Below, piece after piece: positions 28,817 to 38,941 of a stretch of 48,355 bases of DNA. The position numbers and the translations under genes were made by a program. The stretch is from contig JAQMWT010000184.1 of assembly GCA_029834535.1 (NCBI GenBank), forward strand, positions 1-48,355, given 5' to 3'. Position 1 is the first letter of the stretch. Each line of letters begins with the position of its first letter. The notes beneath the pieces were generated by a model. That model saw nothing but the letters and a program-made list of their open reading frames with translations, did not search any database and was not told where the DNA came from. This stretch comes from Chrysophaeum taylorii. Lineage: Eukaryota > Sar > Pelagophyceae > Pelagomonadales > Pelagomonadaceae.

Positions 28817-30524
28817 GGTCTTGGATAGCGGCGTGGGGTGTGAGCGAGAAAGGCGCGGGAGGAGCGTGATGCGGAGGAGCAAGTTCAGGATCAGGAGTAA
28901 GATGCTGAAGCATGTAGAGGAATTGCAGCTTGGACGAAACACGAATTTGTCCGTTTTCAGGGTTGAGGACGACGTCAGCGAGATGGTCGACGCGAGGGGA
29001 GACGAGCGGGTTTTGTGCGTTGGCGCCACAGAGATATAAATATTTGCGGCGGCACGGTTCCCACTTGTGGTGTTCATGGGACTCCAATAGAAGGTAACAT
29101 TCAGCGCCAAAAATCTTGAGCATATCATGTTGGGGAGTGTTGAGTTGGTTGTAGAGTAGCTGTTGCGGACTCAGGATAGCATGATGAATGCGCTCGAGCG
29201 TGGCGTTCGGGAGAAGGTTGTAGCTTTGAACGGTGAGTATCACCGCCCACGGAAACATGATGGCTGGTTCCACGATCTTGGCGCCACGATAGTTAGCATT
29301 AAGGAGAGAACGAAGGCGAGTTGAGGAGGCGGAGGCGATGAAACCGATGGCGGACTCAACTTCAAAGTTAAAGTGGTGCATGTACGGTGGGAAGGCGATG
29401 AGTTGAATGCCTCTATCGACGCGGTACGGGGAGGTGATGTGCTGGCTAAAGTAAGGCTTGAAGGCATCGGAGTAGAGGGTGCGCATGTGCACGTTGAGTT
29501 GTGTACGACAAGAGTCATACACAAAATCCAGAGCTTGAGTGAACTCCGTGGCGTTGGTGGTGCGTGTAAAGTACACCAAGAGAAATTTCGAAATGTGTTC
29601 CTTGAAGACGATGATATGTGTGAAGCCTCCCCATTCGGATGGGATGGTCACATAGCCGCCGTCGCACGCCCAGACTTCACCGGCTTTGTGAGTTTGCTCA
29701 AAAGAAGGCTTGGTCGCATTGAAATGCTTGTGCGGGTGGCGCTTGTTGTGTGCGATGCAGTCGGTGCATAAGTCGCGATATGGTATGTCAGAAGCAGAGA
29801 ATCCAGGGCGAGCAAGTACGTTGGGGGCCTTGGCCGCGACGTTGTCGGGGCAGTGATGCACCCGGTGAAAGCGATTAGCACGTTCTTTGGCATTGAGATA
29901 TTCGGTGGATCCGTGTGCGAGGGACTTACGAGGAATTGGATGAGCGGGAATGTGCCGTTTGCGCCGAACATCGAACTTGAGTTCGATGTCTAAGGCAGTG
30001 GAAGGCGGTGCGTTGTCATCCTGGTGCGCAGCAGGGTCACTTGGAGGTGCATCCTCATCATCACGAGTAACGAGAGTGTCTTCGTAGGACGAAGATATAT
30101 TGTTTAACGACATTTCGGTCAAGCAGTTGCTGGAAATAGACATCATAAAAGCTTGTGCCAAAGACAAGGTATCTGTACTGCACGTGGTGGAAGCTTGATC
30201 TACGGTCATGAAATTGGATACATAGGATTTCGTAGTCACGGCAGCAGTATGTTGGAAGGTAGGGTCCAACATAAGGGATTTAATATCGGCAACGAGGAGC
30301 GAGAGGTGCTTGTACAGAGTACTGTACGTACCGGCAGGCAGAGCATTACTGAGCATGTCACAGCAAAGGTCATGGCGTAGAGACAAGAGGAAGGATTCCT
30401 GTTGTTTGGTGTGGTTGTTAGCACGAATCAACTCCGGTCGAGTGGGGTAGCGTAATTTCCCGTTGCGGGGGTCGAGTAAAATGATATTGGCGTACCCTCG
30501 GACGGTGGGCAATGGAGCATGCAT
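28707..30524 (-). CDS. Copia integrase ORF
   Basis: 605 codons. Residues 1-230 are of unknown type. The HHCC zinc-binding region follows (HRVHHCPDNVAAK and CTDCIAHNKRHPH), then the rve catalytic core: first Asp in GEVWACDGGYV, second Asp in MRTLYSDAFKPYF, and Glu in HHFNFEVESAIGF. C-terminal part has the Copia-type GAECYLLLESHEHHKWEPC and KYLYLCGAN. A protein integrating the cDNA into host DNA. The last 110 nt overlap the next ORF in another frame, so translation of pol may use a frameshift or re-initiation at 28816. Confidence 0.8.
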   Translation of the reverse strand: MHAPLPTVRGYANIILLDPRNGKLRYPTRPELIRANNHTKQQESFLLSLRHDLCCDMLSNALPAGTYSTLYKHLSLLVADIKSLMLDPTFQHTAAVTTKSYVSNFMTVDQASTTCSTDTLSLAQAFMMSISSNCLTEMSLNNISSSYEDTLVTRDDEDAPPSDPAAHQDDNAPPSTALDIELKFDVRRKRHIPAHPIPRKSLAHGSTEYLNAKERANRFHRVHHCPDNVAAKAPNVLARPGFSASDIPYRDLCTDCIAHNKRHPHKHFNATKPSFEQTHKAGEVWACDGGYVTIPSEWGGFTHIIVFKEHISKFLLVYFTRTTNATEFTQALDFVYDSCRTQLNVHMRTLYSDAFKPYFSQHITSPYRVDRGIQLIAFPPYMHHFNFEVESAIGFIASASSTRLRSLLNANYRGAKIVEPAIMFPWAVILTVQSYNLLPNATLERIHHAILSPQQLLYNQLNTPQHDMLKIFGAECYLLLESHEHHKWEPCRRKYLYLCGANAQNPLVSPRVDHLADVVLNPENGQIRVSSKLQFLYMLQHLTPDPELAPPHHAPPAPFSLTPHAAIQDHVIQRGPGLLSSSSEGALPTSFSSFFVPCSCLFSFF

Positions 30525-30756
30525 GGAGTGGATTTAGAGCCGAGTTTGCGGTCACTTCCACGAAGGTACCCTATATAGCGACTATGAGATTAGTGGTGAT
30601 CTTCCAGAGCAAAATGAGAATCCTTGTAGTCGAAAGTGTTGTCGGTGGCCTTGCAGGTAAGGCAGCCAGGCATCACAAGAGAGCATCTGGACAAGAGCTT
30701 TTGTATGGCAGTGTCATAGGTGGCAGCGGAGCCAACTTGGGGAAGGGCTTGGACTA

Positions 30757-31015
30757 ACTAACTAACTTCAGACCTCTCCCGAGCATGGGAGCCAGGCCGG
30801 ACCGGCAGGAGCCGGTACGGAATCACAGAGGAAAATCACGCAGTTGGGGCAGAGCGACGGACGTGTTGGTCCACGAACAATCGACCTGTCCGTCGCGTTC
30901 TGCCCAACCGAGCGAACCCCATCCCAGCGCGGACTTTCCGGGTGCTAACCGGCCAGCCCGGGAAGTAAGCAGGCACCGTCTCACTCCGGGACGGCCGGGG
31001 CCGCCACCGCAACGG
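30757..31015 (-). mobile_element. SINE-like copy, reverse orientation
   Basis: Starts on the plus strand with the reverse tail (CTAA)n then CTTCAGACC, and on the minus strand matches the 24813 element at both ends: 5' part with GGGCTGGCCGGTTAGCACCC and 3' part with CGGTCCGGCCTGGCTCCCAT. The middle (about 30825-30900) differs from the other copies. It lies between the Copia element and the gene fragment at 31016-31381. No clear target duplication was found. Confidence 0.65.
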
Positions 31016-31381
31016 ACGACTTGTCGCTCGGTCCCGCCCTCTCAAACTTGTCGACGAGCGCCATAGTCTCTTGGATCGACGGCGGCGGCTTGGACACCGT
31101 CGTCGCGCCACCTGAGGCACTCGCTGGCTTGGACGCCTCCTCCGCTTCGGCCGCCGCGCGCAGCGAGGCGCGCCGCTTCGTGTGCGCTTTCTCCTGGGCT
31201 TGCCATAGCAGGTCCTCGCCTACGATCGAGCGTGATTGACTACAAAATACGATTCGACACCGGGGTCCTCACCCGCGTATGACGGCTTGCGCGCCGCACT
31301 CTCCTGCCGCGGCGATGGCTGCGGCTCCTGAGCCCGCGAAGCTGTGGCCTCGTCCTTTTTTTTGCGGCCGAAGAACTTCAT
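31016..31381 (-). pseudogene. 5' part of an unknown gene cut by the SINE
   Basis: Starts MKFFGRKKKDEATASRAQ at 31381, reads to ESAARKPSYAG and meets a GTGAGG donor; a possible acceptor (TTGTAG or CGTAG near 31215-31225) would join EDLLWQAQEKAHTKRRASL and ASKPPPSIQETMALVDKFER. The basic start and the IQETMALVDK segment recall Snf7/CHMP4 ESCRT-III proteins, but the match is too short to call. The coding part runs into the SINE copy and its continuation is not seen, so the gene is truncated. Confidence 0.35.
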
Positions 31382-31412
31382 GATCGGCCGAAGACGCTAA
31401 ACCGATAAACAG

Positions 31413-32129
31413 AATGTCGGAAGATGCCCACGACGACACGCCCAATTCTTGCGTCCCTCGCTCCGGTGATGATCGCGCACGCCTGGGCCCGGAGTGCAGG
31501 CTCCTCTTTACGTTCGCCTCGCTGCGGTCATCGGGATTTTTGCCGATATCCGTTGTATCAAAGAAATAGTGCAACCAACGGACGACACGATGATTCCAGC
31601 CGTGTGGATAATGCTTCTGGGGCACCGAGGCCTCCTCGTCCCGAACGCCGACGCCTTTGTTGTTCCCGCCGGGCCACGCCTCGTGCGACACCTCGCGCTC
31701 TTCGCCGAAGGAGAGGAGGCCCCCGAGAACCCGCGGATCCAGGAAGCTCCTGAGAGCCGCCTCAGCGAGAAGATGGCCGCGTGGGAGGAACCACCGCCCC
31801 AACAGAAGACGGCAGGCCTCGTACCGGGCTCTTCTGGCACGGATTCCTTCGACATTGGTCTCTGGCTCGCCTTTCCACCGCTTTTCGCATCGCTCTGCTT
31901 GTTCCTCTTGTGCGTAGACGACAAGGCGCGCTCCCTCGTGACTCCTCCTCCTCCTCTACAGGTTCCCTTTCCTCCGAGAATCGATCGACGTCTCCGATCT
32001 CGCGCCGCCCCAAGCATAGTCACATCCATCCTTATTATGAAGGAGCCACCGAACGACGCATCCATATGCACTGCGGGCGTCGTCTTCGAAAGGCTCTCAG
32101 GGGCCCTCTCCCTCAAACCGTATTATTGA
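31413..32129 (+). CDS. Hypothetical membrane protein, frame change near start
   Basis: ATG at 31413 opens MSEDAHDDTPNSCVPRS to LLFTFAS; the protein then seems to continue in the next frame as AAVIGIFADIRCIKEIVQP, MIPAVWIMLLGHRGLLVPN, LFAEGEEAPENPRIQEAPES and a membrane helix IGLWLAFPPLFASLCLFLLC. The frame change would be near 31515. Family not recognised. It is divergent from the gene fragment ending at 31381 with only about 30 bases between starts. The overlapping minus frame is Arg/Ser-rich and unlikely. Confidence 0.4.
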
Positions 32130-32234
32130 ATGTTGCATGGGGCACTCACTGGACACTGTCTGGACCGTTGTGCCTGGCGGACGATGTCGAGATGAGGGAT
32201 TTTACATGGTCGACTACTTGCAGCGGGGCGTGGG

Positions 32235-32345
32235 GGGTTTTAGGAGGAAACTCAAAGGTTAGCGAACGTGCGCTGATCAATCCAGCTTAGATTATTGGGG
32301 TTGTGGTGAGAGAGAGCGTCGTCGAGCTGAAATGAGAGTGGGTGC
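32235..32345 (+). repeat. Helitron spacer fragment
   Basis: Matches the segment between the two iteron clusters of the Helitron copies: ACTCAAAGGTTAGCG, then CAGCTTAGATT, then GAGCTGAAATGAGAGTGGGTG versus CAGCTTAGATT and GAGCTCAAAGGAGTTGG. Diverged and without the flanking iterons. Confidence 0.6.
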
Positions 32346-32720
32346 AATAAGGGGGGAAAAAAAACTCGGCCCTAGCATCCATTTTCGAACACAAAAACGA
32401 CAAACCCTCATGAAAACCCGAAATGCGGCACAGTGTGAGTGACTTTGATGAGAGTCGCACCCGATCTCCGCCGCAGAGACAGCCCACGGAGGCCGTCGAA
32501 ACGTGCCCGGAGGCGGTTTCGGACCCATCCGGACGACCGGCAGACTCGGCGCCGAAAGCCCAACGGCCGAAGAAGCCTGTCGGTGGTAGGCGCGAACAGC
32601 GCGACGATTTGGTTGATTTCGAGTGCGCATGCTGCGTGAATATGCTTTCGGATTAACGGGGGGCACCCCTGGATCTCTAACGGATCTTGTGCGTATCGGG
32701 CGACTTGCCGGTCCGTTTTA

Positions 32721-33163
32721 ATGTCTGCTCGACGGAGTGTCGCAGGGATCTGGCACCCAATAATCGAGAAACGACTCCGGGTCCGGAACGAGCGCCAAGT
32801 TGCCGCGAGGGAGAAGCAGTACGACCGCGATGCTGGGAAGGTGCAGCAGTCCATCGGTGAGCGACCAAGGCCTAGTAAAAGGAGGCGGCAGGACTGGCTG
32901 CGGTGGCAGCAGAGGCGCGGACGAGGAACCGACCGAAGAAATCTCGGGACGTGCGACAATTCAAGGACAAATACGCCGCCGTCAACCAGGAGGCGAAATA
33001 ATTGGAGATCGCGGTTGCCGAGGGCCACGTCCAGGTGAAGGAGGAGGAGATCGAGCGGCTGCGGGATCAGGTCGCGGGCCTTGAGAAGCAGAACGCAGAA
33101 GCGTGGGTACCGCGGAATCCGTCCGGCGAGGGATCCGGCAAGGGCGCGCCGTGGGACTGAACC
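32721..33163 (+). pseudogene. Coiled-coil protein relic
   Basis: One frame reads QFKDKYAAVNQEAK, a TAA, then LEIAVAEGHVQVKEEEIERL and RDQVAGLEKQNAEAWVPRNP to a TGA at about 33161. Upstream, RQVAAREKQYDRDAGKVQQS is in another frame. Heptad-like Leu/Ile spacing and the Glu/Lys/Gln content mark a coiled coil. The family is unknown. The long minus-strand frame across it is Arg/Ser-rich. Confidence 0.35.
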
Positions 33164-33169
33164 TCGGGG

Positions 33170-33915
33170 CGCTATGTATGAAACTGTCGCCTCTCGGATT
33201 GCGCCTTCGAAAATTCCCGAGGTCGTGGCCTCGGTCGTCGAGGCAGTCGCCGGCCCAGAGCGGAAGAGAAACGCGGCGCTCCCGTCTGAATACTTCATTC
33301 GCGACCTGCCGTCAGAGATGGGCGTCCGTCGCGAGACCACCGTCGCCCTCGCGCTGGGCCGTAGGGTGACGTCGTCGACGCGGCGACGGGCGCGTCGCCT
33401 CTTGATGGCAAAGATATCGCTTCCATCCGCGTTCGCATCAAACGCGATGGCGAGACGGAGAACGAACTGGACGTGCAGCGCGTACGAGATCTCCGACTAG
33501 ACCACGGCTGGCGAGGCCAAGGCGATCGCCAATCGGTTCGGCGACCTGAGTCGAGCGCTCCAGATCGTTCGTCCAGCTCGTTCGTCAAGTTCACCAGGAG
33601 CGCTATACGGAGCCGACGTTGCGACGGTTCTCGAGCTCCAGCCAGCCTCCTTCAGAGTCTGCCAGGCTAATCCACAACTCGTCGTCGCGACCGCCGAGTA
33701 CGAGGCCTTCGACACACGAGATCGCTACATACTCCCAGTTCCTCGAGATCCGGGCTGGGTCGGCGAAGCTGTCCGTCGACGGCCAGTCCACGATCCACGA
33801 AGTCGCGGCCGTTCCGGCGCGTCTCTACTCTCCAACTGACTCCAATAATCCAGAGACCAAGACCATGCTCGACGCGCTCCGGGCCTGGGGCCGCGGCAAC
33901 ACTTTCGAGAGGTGA
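33170..33915 (+). pseudogene. Relic of an unknown gene family, related to 43.4 kb
   Basis: Readable pieces in changing frames: MYETVASRIAPSKIPEVVAS, LDGKDIASIRVRIKRDGETE, SAYEISD, FGDLSRALQIVRPARSSSS, VLELQPASFRVCQANPQLVV, ATYSQFLEIRAGSAKLSVDG and MLDALRAWGRGNTFER with a TGA. The LDGK to SAYEISD part matches the ORF at 43408-43749 on the minus strand (LDGKEIATPQVRLKRGGETE then SAYEISDQSA), at DNA level as well. The family and function are unknown. Confidence 0.45.
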
Positions 33916-34015
33916 CAGTCCATGCGCTACGTTGGCGACGGGCGGCGGTCAACCAGACGTCGGAGCTCCTGAGGGCCTTCGACGGCGCGCAGCGGAACTC
34001 GAATAATTTAGCACC

Positions 34016-34651
34016 TTGAAGTTTTACAGCGCCGTCTTCTTCAACATGAGAGTCGAAAGCTGTGCCGGTGTCGTCTCGTGCCAACGCGACCACGTTTTTG
34101 TCCGCGCCGCCACGAGTTTTGCGGCCAAGCGCCAGGGACGCGTCGCCGACGAGGTCGCTGGTCGAACGACAACGAAGGCTAGCACGCGTGATCGAGATGA
34201 TGGAGGACGCCCACGCGCGGCGACGACGACGTTCAAGGAGCGTTGGTGAAGGCGGCTGGTCGTGGTCGGCAGAACCGCAAGGCGCAGGCTGCCGCGCGCC
34301 GGGAGGCGGCGATGGAGCACCATCGCCGTCGTGCCGCCGCGGCTGTCGACAAGGCCCTCGATAGCCAGATGAACGACTACGCCAAGGCCTTGGAGGCTAT
34401 GAAAGTAAAACCTGTCGTCGACGAGCATGCCCTCTTCGGGAGGACCCAGCTCTCGACGGTCAAGAAGCGACAGGACGCGGCACTCAAGCAGCTCCCGAGC
34501 GATGCTGCGCTGTCCAACGTCCAACGGGCAAGACCCGACGATCGGCCAGGCCGGTTTCAAGGCCAACGTCGAATTCTTCATCGCGCACCTCAAGTACGTG
34601 TACGAACAGATCAAGACCAACTTCCGCGAGTTGGTTGCCGAGAGGCAGTGA
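34016..34651 (+). pseudogene. Unidentified broken gene, basic and helical
   Basis: Plus-strand pieces KFYSAVFFNMRVESCAGVVS, then GRQNRKAQAAARREAAMEHH, ALDSQMNDYAKALEAMKVKP, then in another frame DPTIGQAGFKANVEFFIAHL and KYVYEQIKTNFRELVAERQ with a TGA at 34649-34651. Frame changes near 34245 and 34530. Family unknown; it may be one gene with its neighbours at 33.2 and 34.9 kb. Confidence 0.35.
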
Positions 34652-34888
34652 TCCCAGGCGAGCGTCGACGGCAGCTGCCAGTGCTTAGGACCGCGACGAC
34701 CAAGCGTATCGAACTCAGGCGGCACCGCACTTTAGCGTTGACGAGCTCAAGACCAAGGTTGAGGAGTGCCGCGCGTCTCGCCACCAACGAGTGGCAGCTC
34801 GAAGATGCCGATGATCGACGTGGCGTTGGTTGCTTCACGCATCGAAGTTCTCCGGGAGTTGTCGGGTCATCACGATTGCTACTAGATA

Positions 34889-35111
34889 CCCGGCACCATT
34901 GAGGTGGTATCCGACGAAAACTCCAAGGACGGTCGCAAGAAGCTCGGGCTGGGTTGGGTCTTCGTATCAATGACGACGGTTTCGGCGGGTGGCTCCGCGA
35001 ACCGAACTACGTTCTTCAACGGCTCCAAGCCAGCTTCCTGGCGCTTCGTGTCCGAGGACAATGAATACGACGACGACGACGAGGAGGGGAAGAAAGGCGC
35101 GATGGACGTCG

Positions 35112-35143
<32 letters not shown>

Positions 35144-35152
35144 TTAGAATAG
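34889..35152 (+). pseudogene. Fragment with acidic C-terminus
   Basis: An open frame without an ATG at its start, reading GTIEVVSDENSKDGRKKLGL, WVFVSMTTVSAGGSANRTTF, FNGSKPASWRFVSEDNEYDD and ending in a run of Asp encoded by a (GAC)n microsatellite at about 35112-35142. Probably the 3' exon or end of a broken gene. Unknown family. Confidence 0.35.
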
Positions 35153-35453
35153 CTGCATTTGTGGGCCTCGACGCCTCTGTTCCCCGCGGACGCCCAGCGG
35201 GAAGACCAGGACAATAGAAGTGGCCCCAGCGCGCAGAAGGCGCAGTCTAAACGCCTGCACGACCCTCATTGGGCCCACGGACATTCCCAATGCGCCGGAT
35301 GTTGTATGTGGAGCCGATGGCATCGCGCAGAGTAAAGCCACCTAGGGCCCCGCCTCCTCCAAGGGGCCAAAATACCTCCCCCACGTAGGAATCTCCCAGA
35401 TCGGTAGATATCAACTTCGCCCCAGTATAACACCGGCATCGTTTTAGGTCAAC

Positions 35454-36280
35454 TTGACGACGGACAAAAAGCCAGCCCGTCCTTGGGGATTTCTGGCTCC
35501 GGCGCGGGACCCCCGCGTTTCTTGTCCGACCCTAGGTGTGGGCGTAGCTAAGAGGGTCGTTCAAGGTCGACTCCTGAGTGCGCCCGTCGAGGAGGGAGTG
35601 TCGATCGAGCTGAGGGTCTCTCTGACCGCAAGCGTGAAGACCGCGCTCACGTCCGGCAGCGCGGGTGAGGCATGGCGCGCGCCTCCAGACGAGGCCTTCT
35701 TCGTGCCGGCGAGGCGCTTCGGGGAGACGTGGGAATTTGTCGCTGTCGGTCTCGTCGCCCCAAATGGGTTCAGACGACGCAAGATGTGCGTCTTCTTCTA
35801 CGAAAAGTCGCGCACGCCACGGTAACGGCACGAGCGAACTGCGAGCGCAAGCCGCCGGCCGAACTACGGCGCTTGGTCTTGAAGGGAAGAGAGCTGCCCT
35901 CTCGTCTCGCTTTGCTGCGAGAACTCATTACCAGCGTCCAAAGCACTTCCTGCACCAGCTGATGCGCGAGGCCCGCTACTCGGCCAACCGTGCCGCCGAT
36001 CTTGTTCAAGTCGACGAGCTCGGATGCGCACCGCGACAGGGTGCTACGCGACGCCACGTTGTACGCCCAGGCGGTTATGGCTGTCTCCGACGTCGTCGAC
36101 CTGCTTGGCATCATCTCGTCGACGACTCAGAGACCCCTCGGCCGCCCTAGCGCCGACAAGCCCCACGACTACGACATCCAGTATTTCGTCAAAGAAGTTT
36201 GCATGACTGCCGTCCCGAAGCAGCTCTCTCTCATGCCTCACCAAAAGACGGTCCGCGGTGGTCGTAATTCGTCTCAATAA
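35454..36280 (+). pseudogene. Unidentified broken gene
   Basis: Pieces in three frames: ELRVSLTASVKTALTSGSAG, APPDEAFFVPARRFGETWEF, CERKPPAELRRLVLKGRELP, RPKHFLHQLMREARYSANRA, DATLYAQAVMAVSDVVDLLG and DKPHDYDIQYFVKEVCMTAV. They look protein-like and are in order, with frame changes near 35815, 35940 and 36000. No family recognised. Confidence 0.35.
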
Positions 36281-36571
36281 AAAGCAGCAAAGACGAGCTA
36301 TTAAGACAAACAGCGTAAGTAAGCACCATTATGCGCTCGCCCAAGTATTAACCGCGCCGTTCGCGACCAATGAACATGTACAGACGTACCGCCGCCTCCT
36401 GGCACTCGCCCAAGTCATGGAAGGACCCACCGAATCGGGTATTACGCCGGCCATCCCCGCCAAGGGACGCCATGGCCTCACGCTGCCGCCGGTGACCGAC
36501 TCCCCGCGCACAGGATTGCCGCAAGGAAACGTTTTGGGACCGTTTTGGGACCTTCAACGAAAACGCCTCGA

Positions 36572-36597
36572 CCCCTCTTAGCAGTCGACCTTTTAAA
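36572..36597 (+). repeat. LINE 3'-end remnant
   Basis: CCCCTCTTAGCAGTCGACC followed by TTTTAAAAA matches the 3' end of the LINE at 14735-14756. How far upstream the element reaches is unclear; the preceding 250 bases do not match the LINE coding end. Confidence 0.5.
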
Positions 36598-36665
36598 AAC
36601 GGCTCGCCCCCACCTTGGGCCTGCAACGCACGGTGACGTCAAGGAGCATTGGAAATAGATTAAGG

Positions 36666-37373
36666 ATGCCTCATCCAAAAGCCGCTCGCAGGCTCGTCGG
36701 CCAGGGCCGGGGGCGGCCGAAGCGCAGTCGAGTTGTCGTGGAACGGTTTCGCTCCGAAATTCGTCGGGAGCATCCTTCGGCCGAGTTGGAGCGGCGCCGT
36801 CGATCGTGCTGCTTTCCTGTGACCCGAAACTGCAATCACTGCGATCAATTCTCGTGGGACTTGCAATGTTTTTGCCCAGAACAAGCGTCTCAATCGCAGA
36901 CCCACGAGCGAGACGATTACGTCAACGGCGAAGGAACAAAGGAAGACGGTTCTGGTGACGCACCCAAGCCCGGCGACAAAGGCACCAAACACGGTCAGTC
37001 GTGGCACATTGCTTCCTCGACTCGGAGCGTACGCGAGCGCCTCAAGCTTGTGACAGACGAGCCCGAAAGCAATCCTAATTTACACAACTCCCGCTCCACC
37101 AACCTGCTCCAGTCCATTCCCACTGCCCGCTCTGGGATCTTGCAAACAGGTCCGATGAGTACCACCGATTTGCTCGACGACCCTCTCTCGCCCCCGCCCC
37201 CCAAAATCGGCCATCTCCGCAGATTGTTTCGAAAACTCCTCGGTCGACCAATCACGAATACGTTGCACCTCGAAAAACCATGGCCTGGCGTCAAAAAGAG
37301 AACCGTTCTCGAGCGCGGTGCGGAACTTGGACAGACCGTCACTGGCATCTTGAATTCGCCAGCCCAGCAATGA
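36666..37373 (+). CDS. Hypothetical protein
   Basis: 235 codons from the ATG at 36666 (MPHPKAARRLVGQGRGRPKR). It has a Cys/His cluster, CCFPVTRNCNHCDQFSW and CFCPEQ, at about residues 45-75, which may bind zinc, then a hydrophilic middle and a basic C-terminal part (IGHLRRLFRKLLGRPITNTL). The minus strand has an overlapping frame of similar length; the plus frame has the more natural composition, but neither is certain. Family unknown. Confidence 0.35.
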   Translation: MPHPKAARRLVGQGRGRPKRSRVVVERFRSEIRREHPSAELERRRRSCCFPVTRNCNHCDQFSWDLQCFCPEQASQSQTHERDDYVNGEGTKEDGSGDAPKPGDKGTKHGQSWHIASSTRSVRERLKLVTDEPESNPNLHNSRSTNLLQSIPTARSGILQTGPMSTTDLLDDPLSPPPPKIGHLRRLFRKLLGRPITNTLHLEKPWPGVKKRTVLERGAELGQTVTGILNSPAQQ

Positions 37374-38532
37374 GGCGCGCACGCTTCGAGCCCATTTTTT
37401 TCGTCATCACGGCAGGCAAACGCGTGCCTTATAGAGAGAGCTAAGGGTTGGTTGCGAAGAGAGTAAATCAAAAGGTGAAGCCGGAGAGACCACAGAACAC
37501 CTAGCTCTTTATATTTCGACCTTTCTAGAGCCAACCGTGAAACCAAACCCATGTTTACGCTCTTTTGACGTCGACCTCGATGCAAGGACTCGCAGAGTGC
37601 GAGCGACCCGAATGGGCCTTCTCTTAAACGGCATTTATGTTTGTCACGAGGCAAGGTGCTTACCAATGTCATTCGCTGCGTCAAGAGCCACGAGTCAGGA
37701 GACGGGCCAGCGGGAACGGGCATGCCTATTTTGGCGCGCAGCCGTCGGTGTGCGTTGAATTGATGACCCAAAGGAGCGCTTCCCTACCCGAGGAACATGA
37801 AAGTGACGACAACCCACCGCTAAACGTGGGAGGGGATTGCGGATGTGCGGAGTGCCGTGAGCGGAGAAGGCACCAAAGACGCGTTCTACTTCCAATGCAA
37901 ACAAATTACAGCCGTCTGTTTCTCTGCCTGCGTCAACTTTAATCATTAAACGGAAGATAATAATCATAACTGCAATAATTGGATTACCTTGCAACGCGAT
38001 CGATCAAAAACACACTAATTATAGTCTTGTACCACAACTCGATAGGGATCATAACTCGAGCTTTAGGTGCTAAATGGACCAGCAACGCAGCCAGCACCAA
38101 GGCGAGCGAGAGCAAAAACTTGCTTCGCCCAGGAGATAGTACACTACTCCTTCGAACACCTCAACTAGTGATGCATCAAAAGCATGCAGCGCACAAGCTG
38201 CATGCTTGAGGTGGGGATGCCGAGCGCAAGCTTGAGATCCCAGCGAAGGACACCGTAAAGGCACGTGGTACATCATTCAGCGTAAAAAGTACAGCTTTCT
38301 CGAAGTGGTCACCACGTGGGCTGAGGACGAGCATGGCCGACCAGCCGAGCAAGAGCTCATGGTCCCCAGAATCTACCGGACCACACTTGAGTTATAGGTT
38401 CCGCCCTCCTCCGGCGTCGACAGACAATTTCCCGTGCGACCCGCCTTCGCCACGACGATGAACGAATCCCAAGCCAACAGTCTCAAGAACCCCGGCGACT
38501 TTCTCCCCGAGCCAGTTTTTTAGCACGGGTAG
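37374..38532. other. Long intergenic region
   Basis: About 1.1 kb, AT-richer around 37890-38060, with only short random-looking frames. A palindromic patch AGCATGCAGCGCACAAGCTGCATGCT occurs around 38180-38206 (arms AGCATGCAGC and GCTGCATGCT). No gene recognised. Confidence 0.45.
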
Positions 38533-38745
38533 CTCGCCGGGGGGCGAAGACGGAAGGTTATCGACGAGTTGGTTGTCAGTCACATCGCGGTCTCCTCGTC
38601 GCATGGCGACAAGCTTGATGGTCACTCTCCGCCGACCGACCTTTCGGCGCTCCTCGTCTACAGGCCCGTGATTCCGGACTGGCCCCTGTCGGTCCGGCCT
38701 GGCTCCCATGCTCGGGAGAGGTCTGAAGTTAACTAAGTGAAGTTA
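38533..38745 (+). mobile_element. SINE-like copy, 3' half
   Basis: From GCCGGGGGGCGAAGACGG to the tail GTCTGAAGTTAAC it closely matches bases 24895-25105 of the complete SINE-like element, with a small insertion (ACAAGCTT region near 38608). The 5' half (about 38397-38532) is unrelated to the other copies apart from CGCCCTCCTCCGGCG. Tail partly decayed. Confidence 0.65.
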
Positions 38746-38941
38746 GGAAGCTCGCACTACGCCGCCCTGATCCGCGTCGACACCCCGCTGCGGTCGTACT
38801 CATGGCTGCGCCTAGCAACCCTCTCCTCCTAGCGGATTACCCCGGAGGAATTTTTGCAGAGACGAAGCTTTAGGAAAGTGGTGCCGACGAGGCTAGGTTG
38901 AGGCGAGAGCGGGAGAGTGCTTCTTTGGCTTCAAATTGAGG

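Larger units (their letters stand above)
23627..30580 (-). mobile_element. Defective Copia-type retrotransposon with extra 3' ORF
   Basis: Minus-strand order: integrase ORF, reverse transcriptase, RNase H, then a further long ORF. IN before RT is the Copia (Ty1) order. No gag zinc knuckle and no DTGA-type protease were found upstream of integrase. A TATA-like CTATATAG lies at 30571-30578, about 47 bases before the first ATG. Lesions: a 32-bp duplication, a frame change in RT, and a SINE insertion. LTRs were not found. A 20-base motif (GTTTAACGACGTTTCGGTCA) recurs four times across the element. GC content is lower than in neighbouring host genes, supporting a foreign origin. Confidence 0.8.

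Noticed and set aside
23116..30756. LTRs of the Copia element.
   Set aside because: The two expected flanks (23116-23626 and 30525-30756) were compared by eye; only short chance matches were found.
32408..33340. Minus-strand ORF of 310 codons.
   Set aside because: Very rich in Arg, Ser and Leu and lies opposite coiled-coil relic frames; no family features.
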